From Chloroflexota bacterium (lineage in GTDB: Bacteria > Chloroflexota > Chloroflexia > QHBQ01), in contig JANXYP010000403.1 in the NCBI GenBank assembly GCA_025355955.1, positions 1 to 56,289 on the forward strand: a DNA stretch of 56,289 nt, in the 5' to 3' direction. Numbering within the stretch: position 1 is the first letter of the stretch; every line of letters begins with the position of its first letter. The position numbers and the translations under genes are program-made. The notes under the pieces are model-generated. The model did not search any database. It was not told the origin of the DNA and saw only the letters and a list, made by a program, of their open reading frames with translations. Below are positions 7,744-15,998 of this stretch, piece after piece.

Positions 7744-8679
7744 ATGAGCGCTGATAATTTTCGTGAAGAGCTGCTGCCTTACTTCGATGCCTTTGCCCGC
7801 AAACTCGCCAATAATAGGGGCGATTGGACGGTGAAGGGCTTCATTGATGTCTATCGCAACATCTACACCGTATCAGTAGACACAAAAGTGGTATCAAAGA
7901 TCATCGAGCTGATGCTATATCCCATATTTGTCAGCTTTGCCATCCAGAACGATTACCAAATGGTGTTGAGCGGTCAGCAAAACCATTACCCGGATGTCAG
8001 CTTTGTCGCTGCAGATGGGAGCAAAATTGCACTCGATCTGAAGAGTACCTATCGTACTGCACCTGGCATCGTCAATGGCTTCACCCTGGGCGCTTTCACT
8101 GGCTACTTTCGCCTGCGGCACTCCCCCAAAAACGCAACGTTCCCCTATGGGCAGTACGCCAAGCACTTTGTCCTAGGCATTATCTATAGCCGCGCAGATA
8201 GCATCATTGATGAGCGACAAGTGCATCAGCTAGATCAGCTTCAAGATATTACCTCAGTAGTGAGGGATTTCACTTTTGTTCTTCAGGAAAAGTGGCGGAT
8301 TGCTAGTGACCAGCCCGGAAGCGGTAACACCAAGAACATCGGCTCTTCGCGTAATATCCAGAGCCTGGTTGATGGCAATGGCACGTTCGCCGCACATGGT
8401 GAACAGGTCTTCGATGATTACTGGATGAACTATCTAACAAACGATATGGCGCGAACTATAGACTCATTGGTGCCATATCGGAACATCAAAGGCTATCTCG
8501 CCTGGCGCAGTCGCGGTTCAATCCCAATCCCATTATCGACGTTGGAAGTGGGTGCGACCTTGACACCCCATCCTACCCTATGGTACGATTCCCTTTGTAA
8601 TCTAACAATACAAGGAGGGATGCAACGATGCGCCTTACCATTAATGCCTCGGAACTGTACGCCCGCTGGGTCGGTATAA
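7744..8679 (+). CDS. EcoRV-like type II restriction endonuclease with read-through tail
   Basis: Residues 44-258 align by eye with EcoRV along its length: VDTKVVSKIIELMLYPI, QQNHYPD, KIALDLKSTY, FTLG, YGQYAKHFVLGIIYSR, LQEKWRIASD and GSGNTKNIGS. The PD-(D/E)xK active site is Asp84, Asp98 and Lys100. The recognition loop GSGNTKNIGS (192-201) differs from EcoRV at one position, so cleavage at GATATC is a good prediction. EcoRV ends where this protein reaches residue 258. The remaining 53 residues (from about 8518) cover the promoter, ribosome site and first codons of the next gene, so they look like read-through after loss of the original stop. Activity is therefore uncertain. Confidence 0.9.
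   Translation: MSADNFREELLPYFDAFARKLANNRGDWTVKGFIDVYRNIYTVSVDTKVVSKIIELMLYPIFVSFAIQNDYQMVLSGQQNHYPDVSFVAADGSKIALDLKSTYRTAPGIVNGFTLGAFTGYFRLRHSPKNATFPYGQYAKHFVLGIIYSRADSIIDERQVHQLDQLQDITSVVRDFTFVLQEKWRIASDQPGSGNTKNIGSSRNIQSLVDGNGTFAAHGEQVFDDYWMNYLTNDMARTIDSLVPYRNIKGYLAWRSRGSIPIPLSTLEVGATLTPHPTLWYDSLCNLTIQGGMQRCALPLMPRNCTPAGSV
8560..8589 (+). promoter_or_regulatory. Promoter of membrane gene lying inside the nuclease 3' end
   Basis: TTGACA at 8560-8565 and TACGAT at 8584-8589 have an 18-base spacer. AAGGAGGGA (8612-8620) then leads to the ATG at 8628. All of this lies within the frame of the nuclease tail, as if the cassette had been inserted just upstream of a resident gene. Confidence 0.65.
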
Positions 8680-9038
8680 TCTACCTCATCTTCGCCACCA
8701 TGGGTGCAGCTGTCTTCTTTGCCGACTTCTGGGGGGCATCCGGGTTGCCCGGCAACTGGACTTTGATCGCCATCTATGCGATTATCGGCGCGGGGGGGGC
8801 AATTGTGGGGATGCTGATGGGCAGGCCGGAGCCGTGCTACGCTTACACCATGGTGGCGGGCCTTGTGCTGACCGTTGCAGGTGTGCTGAACCTGGTTGTA
8901 CCCTCTTATACCACCTACTGGGGTGGGCAGCAGGCAAAGCTCGGTGACGGTATCTTCGATTTGCTCGTCGGTCTGCTCGGTCTGTACATTGCCTTCAGCA
9001 GCCGAGTGAAGCATGAGGGGGCGGAGGCAGCGAAGTGA
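8628..9038 (+). CDS. Small four-helix membrane protein, DUF4383-like
   Basis: The 136-residue protein has four hydrophobic segments, near residues 14-36, 43-64, 73-93 and 105-125, and a short charged C-terminus. Size and spacing resemble DUF4383-type proteins, but I do not recognise a diagnostic motif. It overlaps the nuclease tail by 52 bases in a different frame and has its own promoter and strong ribosome site, so it is probably the older resident gene. Confidence 0.8.
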   Translation: MRLTINASELYARWVGIIYLIFATMGAAVFFADFWGASGLPGNWTLIAIYAIIGAGGAIVGMLMGRPEPCYAYTMVAGLVLTVAGVLNLVVPSYTTYWGGQQAKLGDGIFDLLVGLLGLYIAFSSRVKHEGAEAAK

Positions 9039-9099
9039 CTCAGTAAATCCGTAGGGGCGGGCGGTGGCCCGCCCAGGTGAAGCGCCAACAATGCTAATT

Positions 9100-9285
9100 T
9101 TACAGCAATACCCAATCGAAGCGGTGGATCATGAACTTGCTGGGGACGCAGCCGTAGTTGAGGCAGGTGCCGCCGTAGGGATCCTGGTAGATCAGGGCAA
9201 CTTTCTTGCCTGCTGAAACGGCCATGCTCTCCACCTGAGTGCCAGCCTCGCCCGCACCGATGATGATCGCGTTGAACTCTTCCAT
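9100..9285 (-). pseudogene. N-terminal remnant of a pyridine nucleotide-disulfide oxidoreductase
   Basis: The 61-residue frame starting at the ATG at 9285 begins with the FAD-binding fingerprint IIIGAGEAG and the redox-active disulfide motif GGTCLNYGCVPSK typical of mercuric reductase and dihydrolipoamide dehydrogenase. It ends after KFMIHR, about 400 residues short of a full enzyme. The rest is absent: a resident membrane gene of opposite strand follows. It is a truncated, presumably dead fragment. Confidence 0.85.
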
Positions 9286-9405
9286 TTGGCTTCTCTCCCG
9301 TGCCTGCACAATCAGCATTGATAGTGGGCGAGTTCCCCCCTCACCAAACCTACCCACAGGGAACCCCACAAGGGGGTTTCCCCGCTGTGGAGAGGCTTTT
9401 TGCAG

Positions 9406-10146
9406 TTACAGTTTGATGCCATAACCGAGATACGAAAGTGAGGTATCCTTGCTGATGGTGAAGCCGCCCGCGTAGCGTTCACGCAGCAGGCCGAGCGCAA
9501 CAGCAAGGGGGTTGCGAGCAGGGCTTAGGCCGCGCACCTCCTGGTTCTGCACGCCAGCGCGGGCAAGGGCGAGGGTCAGTTCGTCGGGCGGCACAAACAT
9601 CCGCCACTCATGGGTATGCGGCGGGGTGGCGTGCAGAATGTTCTGGACAGCGACGATGGCAAGCATGAACGACTTGACGGTGCGGTTGATGGTATCGTAG
9701 GCCAGCACTCCGCCTGGACGTACCACGCGAGCCATCTCACCCACTGCGTCATCGAGGCGGTTGGAGACGTGTTCGAGGAAGTCGGAGCTAACCACGGCAT
9801 CAAAGCTGCTGTCGGCAAAGGGCAGGTCGAAGACGCTGCCAACAATATATTCGATATTGAACCGACCGCTACCCGCAGCGTGACGACGGGCTGTGGTGAT
9901 GCTAGGGGCAGAGAGGTCGATGCCGGTCACGATTGCGCCCGCCTTCGCCAGTTGTTCGCTGACCAGCCCACCGCCGCAGCCGACATCGAGAACGCGCATT
10001 CCCCGCACCTCACCCAACACCTGACGGATGGCCGAGCGGAAGTAGCCGCTGCGGATGGGGTTCATCTCGTGCAGCAGGCAGCAGGTGCCGCGTGGCGACC
10101 ACCATTCGTCGGCCAGGTCATCGTACCAGGTGTTGTTGATCGGCAA
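9406..10146 (-). CDS. UbiG-like SAM-dependent O-methyltransferase
   Basis: The 246-residue class I methyltransferase has motif I VLDVGCGGG (residues about 52-60), the acidic motif VTGIDLS, FDAVVSSDFLEHV and VRPGGVLAYDTINRT. The last two and overall length match UbiG/COQ3, which methylates a catechol hydroxyl in quinone synthesis. The N-terminal NNTWYDDLADEWW also fits UbiG. No other quinone genes are near, so a different hydroxylated substrate is possible. Confidence 0.85.
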   Translation of the reverse strand: MPINNTWYDDLADEWWSPRGTCCLLHEMNPIRSGYFRSAIRQVLGEVRGMRVLDVGCGGGLVSEQLAKAGAIVTGIDLSAPSITTARRHAAGSGRFNIEYIVGSVFDLPFADSSFDAVVSSDFLEHVSNRLDDAVGEMARVVRPGGVLAYDTINRTVKSFMLAIVAVQNILHATPPHTHEWRMFVPPDELTLALARAGVQNQEVRGLSPARNPLAVALGLLRERYAGGFTISKDTSLSYLGYGIKL

Positions 10147-10204
10147 ACTTGTACCCTCTCCCTACCTCCCCCGGTCGGGGAGGGGTTTATTGCTCTAGGT
10201 TCGA

Positions 10205-10924
10205 CTAGCCAACGTATTGCTTAAAGAATGAGATTAGCTCGGCAAAGGCATCGGCGGCGGCATCAGCATTGCCCTTGCCGTGGTCGGGGTTCATGAAGGC
10301 GTGACCAGCGTTGGGGTAGACCAGCACGCGGTAGTTCTTCCCCTGCGCTTGCAGCAGGTTCTCGATGTTCTCAATCGCGCTCTTGGGGATACCCTGATCG
10401 TCCGCACCGTAGACAGCCATCAGCGGCACGGTAATCTTGGCAACATCCTCGGCGCTGGGGTTGTAGCGCCCCCCTACGCCATAAAATGGCGCGATGCAGG
10501 CTAGCTGGTTGCTGGCAGCTTCGGCGGTCTTCCAGGTGAGCAGCCCTCCCAGGCAGAATCCGGTCATTGCCACCGCCTTCGGCTCCACATCGTCGCGGCT
10601 ACGCAGGTAGGCAATTGCTTGCAGAATCTCGGTCACTGCCTTGTCCATGTTTAGGGCCATCGCTTCTTTGCGAGCATCATCCGGCTCGGTGACGACCTTG
10701 CCGTGGTAGAGATCGGGGGCAAGCACGACGTAACCCTCGGTGGCGATTTGCTGCGCCAAATCTTTGATATGCGGTTCGACCCCCCATGCTTCCTGCACCA
10801 CGATTACGCCGGGGTGTGGCTGCCCGTCATTGGGCCGTGCTAGAAAGCCATCGGCAGTGCCGCCATTGCCTGGGTAGCTGACCACTTCGGTAGTTGTGTT
10901 ATAGACCTGTGGGTTGGGTTGCAT
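10205..10924 (-). CDS. Dienelactone hydrolase family protein, copy 1
   Basis: The 239-residue alpha/beta hydrolase has the dienelactone hydrolase triad: Cys124 in GFCLGG, an Asp in VYGADDQGIP and the His in AGHAFMNPDHG. The assisting Glu45 in VVQEAWG is also present. The family hydrolyses cyclic lactones such as 4-carboxymethylenebut-2-en-4-olide, though many members have broader esterase activity. It starts at the ATG at 10924 after GAGGAGC. It is a close paralogue of the gene at 12589-13305, with the same N- and C-terminal motifs, separated by the DUF72 gene. Confidence 0.93.
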   Translation of the reverse strand: MQPNPQVYNTTTEVVSYPGNGGTADGFLARPNDGQPHPGVIVVQEAWGVEPHIKDLAQQIATEGYVVLAPDLYHGKVVTEPDDARKEAMALNMDKAVTEILQAIAYLRSRDDVEPKAVAMTGFCLGGLLTWKTAEAASNQLACIAPFYGVGGRYNPSAEDVAKITVPLMAVYGADDQGIPKSAIENIENLLQAQGKNYRVLVYPNAGHAFMNPDHGKGNADAAADAFAELISFFKQYVG

Positions 10925-11726
10925 GATTGCTCCTCTTCTTTCAATGAGTATAGATAAATCAACCTCATGTGGTTGTAGGGCGGCCGGGCGGAATTATGGA
11001 TTTTCAAAATTAACCGAGACGTAACGGACGCTGCACGTGGGCGGGATAAATCCCGCCCTGCTGAAGTGCATCAATGCCGATTTTACCGTATGCGCCAGCA
11101 GATTTGGTTGTTACAATTAGCATTGATGTGCTTAACAATACCCCTCACCCAGCCTCTCCCGCAAGGCTTATCGTTACCCACAAATAAAGGGTGCAATAGT
11201 ACGATGCGGCAAGAAAGCCCGCCGCGTGCCGAGTTACTGGGGGTTGGGGGCGTAGCCCTTGCCTGCCACTTCACCATGCCTATCGGCTGCTTACCTGCCA
11301 TCGAGTTTATCGTGCGGTTTTAGTATTACAGCCTCAGTTGCCAGACCAGGTGACGTAGTTACGACTGGCTTGGACGCTGGGCGACAGGGCGTATGCGATT
11401 CGCCCCTACACCATTCTGGCCCTATTATGCCAACTGAGGCTGTAATATTAGGTAGCCATGTACCAACCCCTTTGCGCTGGGCTTATCTCGCACCACGCCA
11501 GCTATACAACTGCTACCAGCATCGGTACATTTACCCTTTCAATAAGCAATTGTGCGCTTGCGAGTAGGGAGCTACGCTCCCAACCCTCGGTAACTCGGCA
11601 AGCGGCGGGCTATTCCCGCCACTACCGCCCCTCACCACTTGTGGGTAAGGATAAGCCCGCAAGGGGAGAGGAGCTTTAGGTTAGCTGTTTACCCAGCCTC
11701 TCCGGCAAGGGGAGAGGAGCTTTTAG
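10925..11726. other. Gene-free region with dispersed repeats
   Basis: About 800 bp hold no supportable gene. They contain a complete MITE (11324-11447), copies of the CTCACCCAGCCTCTCCCGCAAGG type of hairpin repeat near 11141-11166 and 11690-11730, and GGCGGGATAAATCCCGCC-like palindromic motifs near 11040-11060. Open frames here are short and lack ribosome sites. Confidence 0.7.
11324..11447. mobile_element. MITE family C, copy 1 (124 bp)
   Basis: Perfect 17-bp terminal inverted repeats, TATTACAGCCTCAGTTG (11324-11340) and its complement (11431-11447), enclose about 90 bp without an open frame. The outermost TA on each side fits TA target duplication by an IS630/mariner-type transposase. A second copy lies at 49226-49348 with the same interior (CAGGGCGTATGCGATTCGCC). 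Confidence 0.85.
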
Positions 11727-12536
11727 CTAGCTGTTTACCAGCTTGATGAACTCGTCGGCGCTGGTAGGGGCGTGGCCCGCCCACTGGTTGTTAAAGTAGC
11801 CCCAGACGGTGCGGCCCTCAGCCAGCATCTTTTTGGCGATCTCCGCCCACTTTTGCAAATCCTCGCTGCGGTCTTGCACCTCGATCGGTTTGTCCATCTC
11901 GCCCAGCCAGCGGATGTAGACGAAATCGGCGGTGGCGACATCCAGGTAGCGGGGCAGCCAGGGCGCGGCGTTGGAGGTGAGGGTCATGGCAATGTTGTGG
12001 AAGCGCAGGATGTTGTAGAGCTTGTCGCCCAACCAGCCCTTATGTCGCACCTCGACAGCGTAACGGTATTGATAATCTGCACCGTCAACAAGCGCCGCCG
12101 TACTCGACGGCAGTGCGGCCAGATAAGTCTCTAGCGCGGCGTAATTCTCCTCAGTTGGCTTGAAGCTATAGGGAAATTGTAGCACAAATGGCCCCATCTT
12201 GCTGCCCAGCACAGCCATGGTGGTGAGGAACTCGTCGGTCTCCGTCTGCGCGTCGAATAGCTTTTTGTCGTGGGTTATGATGCGCGGGAACTTGGCGGTA
12301 AAAATGAAGTCGGCGGGGGTGCGCTGCTGCCAGTCGGCGACGCTAGTGGGGCGGGGGATACCATAGAAGGTGCTGTCCAACTCGACGGTCTTGAAATGCT
12401 TGACGTATTCATCGAGCATCTTCTTCGAGTCGCTCATACCCGCGGGGTAGAAGTTGCCCGCCCACTCGCGGTAGTTCCAGCCTGCCGTGCCGACGTGCAG
12501 TGCTGAGTGCTGTGTGCTGTGTGCTGAGTTGCTCAT
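11727..12536 (-). CDS. DUF72 family protein
   Basis: The protein is 269 residues, a TIM-barrel-like DUF72 protein (YecE group) of unproven function. Family landmarks are HVGTAGWNYREWAGNFYP near the N-terminus, ELDSTFYGIPRPTSVADWQQRTP, FTAKFPRIITHDK, and the C-terminal VWGYFNNQWAGHAP. The first dozen residues, MSNSAHSTQHSAL, are encoded by the 8-base GTGCTGAG repeat and its variants (12499-12530), so the N-terminus is repeat-derived. No ribosome site precedes the ATG at 12536; initiation could instead be at a nearby GTG/CTG. Confidence 0.9.
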   Translation of the reverse strand: MSNSAHSTQHSALHVGTAGWNYREWAGNFYPAGMSDSKKMLDEYVKHFKTVELDSTFYGIPRPTSVADWQQRTPADFIFTAKFPRIITHDKKLFDAQTETDEFLTTMAVLGSKMGPFVLQFPYSFKPTEENYAALETYLAALPSSTAALVDGADYQYRYAVEVRHKGWLGDKLYNILRFHNIAMTLTSNAAPWLPRYLDVATADFVYIRWLGEMDKPIEVQDRSEDLQKWAEIAKKMLAEGRTVWGYFNNQWAGHAPTSADEFIKLVNS

Positions 12537-12588
12537 AGTCTGAACCTGCGCTGCAATGTAGGGGCGAACAACGGTTCGCCCTGCTGCT

Positions 12589-13305
12589 TTACCCCAGATG
12601 CTGCTTGAAGAAGGCGATCAGTTCGGCCCAGGCATCAGCAGCGGCATCGGCGTTGCCCATGCCGTGATCTGGGTTCATGAAGGCGTGACCAGCGTGGGGA
12701 TAGACAATGACTTTGGAATCGTCTTTCTCTTGCTGCTCGATCAGCTGCTCGATATTATCGCGCGTACTCTTGGGGATACTTGGGTCATTCTCGCCGAAGA
12801 TGGCCAGGATCGGTACGGTAATCTTCGCCATGTCCTCGGCGCTGGGGTTGTAGCCACCACCGTAGAATGGAACGATGCAGGCGAGGCGATCATTATAACG
12901 TTGGGCGCTGCGCCAGGTGAGCATCCCACCCATGCAGAAGCCCGCCATGCCTAGCGCCTTTGGCTCGACATCATCGCGCCCGCTAAGGTAGCTAATTGCC
13001 TGCCCGATCTCGGTGACAGCCTCATCCTTGTTAAGCTCCATTGCCCCCTTCTGCGCCTCGTCAGGTTCGGTGACAACCTTGCCGTGGTAGAGGTCGGGGG
13101 CAAGCACGACGTAGCCCTCGTCGGCTAGATGCTGCACCAGATCCTTGATGTGTGCATCAATGCCCCACCACTCCTGCACCAGAATCACGCCGGGATGCGG
13201 CTGCCCATCTTTGGGGTGGGCGAGAAAGCCATCCGTGCTACCACCGTTGCCTGGATAGCGGACCGTCTCGATATTAACGTTATAACCCTGGGAATTAGAT
13301 TGCAT
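12589..13305 (-). CDS. Dienelactone hydrolase family protein, copy 2
   Basis: The 238-residue paralogue of the 10205-10924 product keeps the triad: Cys124 in GFCMGG, Asp in FGENDPSIP and His in AGHAFMNPDHG, plus Glu45 in VQEWWG. I start at the ATG at 13305 because AGGAGG precedes it by seven bases; an upstream in-frame ATG at 13344 has no such site. The two copies share gene-start layout and nearly all motifs, which indicates a duplication now split by the DUF72 gene. Substrates are unknown. Confidence 0.93.
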   Translation of the reverse strand: MQSNSQGYNVNIETVRYPGNGGSTDGFLAHPKDGQPHPGVILVQEWWGIDAHIKDLVQHLADEGYVVLAPDLYHGKVVTEPDEAQKGAMELNKDEAVTEIGQAISYLSGRDDVEPKALGMAGFCMGGMLTWRSAQRYNDRLACIVPFYGGGYNPSAEDMAKITVPILAIFGENDPSIPKSTRDNIEQLIEQQEKDDSKVIVYPHAGHAFMNPDHGMGNADAAADAWAELIAFFKQHLG

Positions 13306-13440
13306 ATCTGCTCCTCCTGTTAACACAAAATGATACATTGACATTGTTACATGAAGATTATAGCACTCCGTATGCCAGCAGTCAAAAGCAGGGAGTGCAG
13401 TCCACAGTTTTGCCGTTGCATACCAAGGGAGCGTAGCTTA

Positions 13441-13532
13441 TACCAATTAGCCGTGGTGACGCTATAATTTCTGTAGGGGCGAACCGTTGTTCGCCCTGGC
13501 CCAATTTATACCATCTGCTCGGCTAATTGGTA
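13441..13532. mobile_element. MITE family A, copy 1 (92 bp)
   Basis: TACCAATTAGCCG (13441-13453) and its perfect inverted copy (13520-13532) border 92 bp. The interior has a GGGGCGAACCGTTGTTCGCCC hairpin. The edges are TA, as in IS630/mariner elements. There is no open frame. Confidence 0.9.
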
Positions 13533-13552
13533 TTACGCCCTGGCGGAGTTTA

Positions 13553-13644
13553 TACCTATTAGCCGTGGTGACGCTATAATTTCTGTAGGGGCGAACCGTT
13601 GTTCGCCCTGGCCCAATTTATACCATCTGCTCGGCTAATTAGTA
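13553..13644. mobile_element. MITE family A, copy 2 (92 bp)
   Basis: It is almost identical to copy 1 in the same orientation, 20 bp downstream. The terminal repeats have one change each (TACCTATTAGCCG, 13553-13565; CGGCTAATTAGTA, 13632-13644). The interior hairpin is unchanged. Confidence 0.9.
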
Positions 13645-13732
13645 TTACAACCGCCTGGGGTGCAGGCGCGGGGCTAGTTGCGCCTGGCCGCAGTGCAGAG
13701 TATAATAAAGAAACTGACACAAGGAGTTGCTG

Positions 13733-14098
13733 ATGGAACTATCGCCAATTAGAGTGACCAAGGTGCAGCAGGGCCGCCGCTTTAGCCTGGAGGTGGCGTT
13801 CGTGACTATGCCCGACGGGTTGGGTGAGGAGATGCTGGGGCGCATCAGCGCGGCGACTGGCCTCAGCTTCCGCCGCCCGCTGGGTAATCTAAACGCCCGC
13901 AAGGAATTGCACATCGCCGAGGTGCTGGCCAATGAGGAAACTTTCGACCTGATTTACCTGAAGGCGGAGGAGATCGCCCACGATTACGGCGTGGTTAGCG
14001 AAACGCGCCAGAACCTGGGCGCACCCGAGCCTGGCGACGAGCCGATGCCGATTGACCGGCGCGGAGTCGCGGTCCGCAAAAAGGTGATTAGTGATTGA
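13733..14098 (+). CDS. Conserved-looking protein of unknown function, 121 aa
   Basis: I do not recognise a family. The protein is soluble, with mixed charge and no membrane segment or signal peptide. I start at the ATG at 13733, six bases after AAGGAG (13721-13726); a TTG at 13727 touches that site. Upstream is a promoter-like pair at 13678-13706. Its last 38 codons overlap an opposite-strand frame ending at 13984. Codon use agrees with neighbours. Confidence 0.75.
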   Translation: MELSPIRVTKVQQGRRFSLEVAFVTMPDGLGEEMLGRISAATGLSFRRPLGNLNARKELHIAEVLANEETFDLIYLKAEEIAHDYGVVSETRQNLGAPEPGDEPMPIDRRGVAVRKKVISD

Positions 14099-14631
14099 GA
14101 TGATAGGGGTTGCTGATGGCCCACGGACCCATCCTCAGCTCTCCCTGACGGGAGGGGAGCATTATATAATCCCGTCTTGATAGTAAGCTCGACGCGCAGG
14201 CTGCCCAGCGCGGCGGTTGGTACAGCGGCAAAGGCGTAGCCAAACGCGGTGGGGGTATGGACGGTGAAGGGCTGGTCGCTGGCGGATAGCTGGATTTCGA
14301 GATGGCCTGGGTCGTGCAAGGTGGGTAGGCGGTTGCTGCGGACCTCGACGGTGACGGTCACGGCGGTGGCAGCCACCGATGCGCGGCTGGCAACCACCCG
14401 TAGCAACAGACGTACCGAAGGGTCTACGGTGCTGAGGAACAGCACTTGCTCATCGCTAGCTGCAGGCGGGTTGGAAAACTCGCTATCCGGCGGACGAGGC
14501 AGACTGTAGAGTTGCACCGTCACCACGATGTGGTCATCCAGGTGTTGCAGCGACTCGACGCGACCCTTGAAGCGTCTACGCCAGCCGCTTTCATCGGCGT
14601 TGTGGCCACTGATTGGGGTCTTCTCTTCCAT
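13984..14631 (-). CDS. Unknown protein with repeat-derived C-terminus
   Basis: The 215-residue frame starts at the ATG at 14631 after AAAGGTG. Residues 1-150 look like a genuine beta-rich soluble protein of no recognised family. From about residue 152, PLPSGRAEDGSVGHQQ, the sequence corresponds to a dispersed hairpin repeat (about 14112-14160). After that the frame runs antisense through the 3' end of the neighbouring plus-strand gene. The original stop was probably near 14165, and the last 60 residues are likely an artefact or a recent extension. Confidence 0.6.
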   Translation of the reverse strand: MEEKTPISGHNADESGWRRRFKGRVESLQHLDDHIVVTVQLYSLPRPPDSEFSNPPAASDEQVLFLSTVDPSVRLLLRVVASRASVAATAVTVTVEVRSNRLPTLHDPGHLEIQLSASDQPFTVHTPTAFGYAFAAVPTAALGSLRVELTIKTGLYNAPLPSGRAEDGSVGHQQPLSSQSLITFLRTATPRRSIGIGSSPGSGAPRFWRVSLTTP

Positions 14632-14687
14632 TTGGGGTTCACCTTTCTGGCAGGCGCATTATACTACATTGGCGGGGAGCAAAGCTG

Positions 14688-15638
14688 ATGGCGATTGGCC
14701 GCAAGTTGCTAATTGGGGCGGGAGCAGGCATCGGGTTGACCGCCGCTTCGCTGGCCTATAACGCGCTGGATAAATTGCCGAACCAACCGGCCAACGAGTT
14801 TGCCCCTGCCGCCCAGTTCGTGAACATTGGCGGCTACCAGACCCACTTTAGCAGGCGCTTGCCCCTGCAGCCGACGGCGGGGCAGCCGACCATCGTACTA
14901 ATCCACGGGTTTGGAGGGTGGACGTTCGTCTGGCGCAAAGACATCGACGTGCTGGGGGCGCGCTATCCCACTTATGCCTACGACCGCTGGGGCTTTGGCC
15001 TGAGCGCCAAGCCACGCAACCTGGCCTATACTACTGAACTATACGTGGAGCAACTAGGGGGCCTGCTCGACTACTTTGGCATCGAAAAGGCAGTGCTGGT
15101 GGCTCATTCATCGGGTGGGCCGATCGCAATTCGCGCCGCAGTGGAGATGGGCAGCCGCATTGCGGGGCTGGTGCTAGCCGCTAGCTCCGGGCTAGAGCCG
15201 ATGCCACCGGCGGCACTCATTCGCCTGTTCGCCCACACCCCCTTTGCTACTACCTTGTTGCGGATATTGATCAAGTCGAACATATTCGGCCAGGGGATGC
15301 GCCTTGCCTATTTCGACCCCGCCAAGTTTAACCAGGCGGTCATCGATGGTTACGATTTCCCCGCCCGCACTGCCGGGATAGAGAATGGCATCCTCGGCAG
15401 GCTACGCAGCGGCAACCCCAACGCTGGCACCCGGCAACTTGCGCCCCAGGTGCGTACCCCTACCTTGGTAATTGTGGCCGACCACGACCGCATCGTGCCG
15501 CCGTGGCGGGGCAGCCGCTTCGCCCAACTAATCCCTGGCGCAAAGCTGGCAACGATCCAGGGGGCGAACCATATGCTGGTAGAGGAATGTCCTGACGATT
15601 TCAACCGCCTGGTGTTGGATTTTGTGGGCAATCTGTAA
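14688..15638 (+). CDS. Alpha/beta hydrolase with N-terminal membrane anchor
   Basis: The 316-residue protein begins with an uncleaved-looking hydrophobic segment (residues 6-24) followed by an alpha/beta hydrolase. It has the oxyanion motif LIHGFGG (71-77), nucleophile Ser141 in AHSSGG, acid in VADHDRIVP (264-266) and His294 in GANHMLVE. I start at 14688 after GGGGAG; an upstream in-frame start overlaps the divergent gene. Likely an extracytoplasmic or membrane-bound esterase or related hydrolase; substrate unknown. Confidence 0.9.
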   Translation: MAIGRKLLIGAGAGIGLTAASLAYNALDKLPNQPANEFAPAAQFVNIGGYQTHFSRRLPLQPTAGQPTIVLIHGFGGWTFVWRKDIDVLGARYPTYAYDRWGFGLSAKPRNLAYTTELYVEQLGGLLDYFGIEKAVLVAHSSGGPIAIRAAVEMGSRIAGLVLAASSGLEPMPPAALIRLFAHTPFATTLLRILIKSNIFGQGMRLAYFDPAKFNQAVIDGYDFPARTAGIENGILGRLRSGNPNAGTRQLAPQVRTPTLVIVADHDRIVPPWRGSRFAQLIPGAKLATIQGANHMLVEECPDDFNRLVLDFVGNL

Positions 15639-15674
15639 TCAGCAGCTGCGTAATGGTGAGAATGGAGTCTGCAC

Positions 15675-15998
15675 ATGATTAACGGACTGATTGAGCAACA
15701 GCGAGTGAGAAGGCGACCCTCGCGCCACTGCAGGTTGTTGCGTGCGCTACTGCGCTTCGCGCTGCACGTGGCAGTGGGAACGCTGCTGGCGGCGTTGCTA
15801 TACATTACGCCAGTGGCGCTCTACATCCTGACGGACGGCACGCCCATCCCCGCGATGCAGATGTGGTGGGGCGCATTCCTCAGCTTCTTGCTGGTGCTGT
15901 ACATCGGCAAGACTTTGTACGACACCCTATTTTTCGACCACTATCAACGGTTACACCACCACCCAGCCTCCGTCTTTGGGGAGGAGAATAGGGATTAG
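15675..15998 (+). CDS. Small two-helix membrane protein of unknown function
   Basis: The 107-residue protein has a basic N-terminus (RVRRRPSRHCR) and two hydrophobic segments near residues 27-51 and 63-82, then a His-rich tail. The basic start suggests a cytoplasmic N-terminus. Its TAG stop is directly followed by the ATG of the next gene, so the two are probably translationally coupled, and it may assist the prenyl kinase protein. I recognise no family. Confidence 0.75.
   Translation: MINGLIEQQRVRRRPSRHCRLLRALLRFALHVAVGTLLAALLYITPVALYILTDGTPIPAMQMWWGAFLSFLLVLYIGKTLYDTLFFDHYQRLHHHPASVFGEENRD

Larger units (their letters stand above)
13306..13732. other. Gap between dienelactone hydrolase and unknown gene, filled by two MITEs
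   Basis: The region has two copies of MITE family A and, at its end, a promoter-like pair TTGCGC (13678-13683) and TATAAT (13701-13706) with 17-base spacing serving the gene at 13733. Confidence 0.65.

Noticed and set aside
10154-10195. Terminator between the UbiG-like and hydrolase genes
   Set aside because: The C/G-rich hairpin has no T-tract in the direction of the genes (minus) and belongs to the dispersed repeat class.
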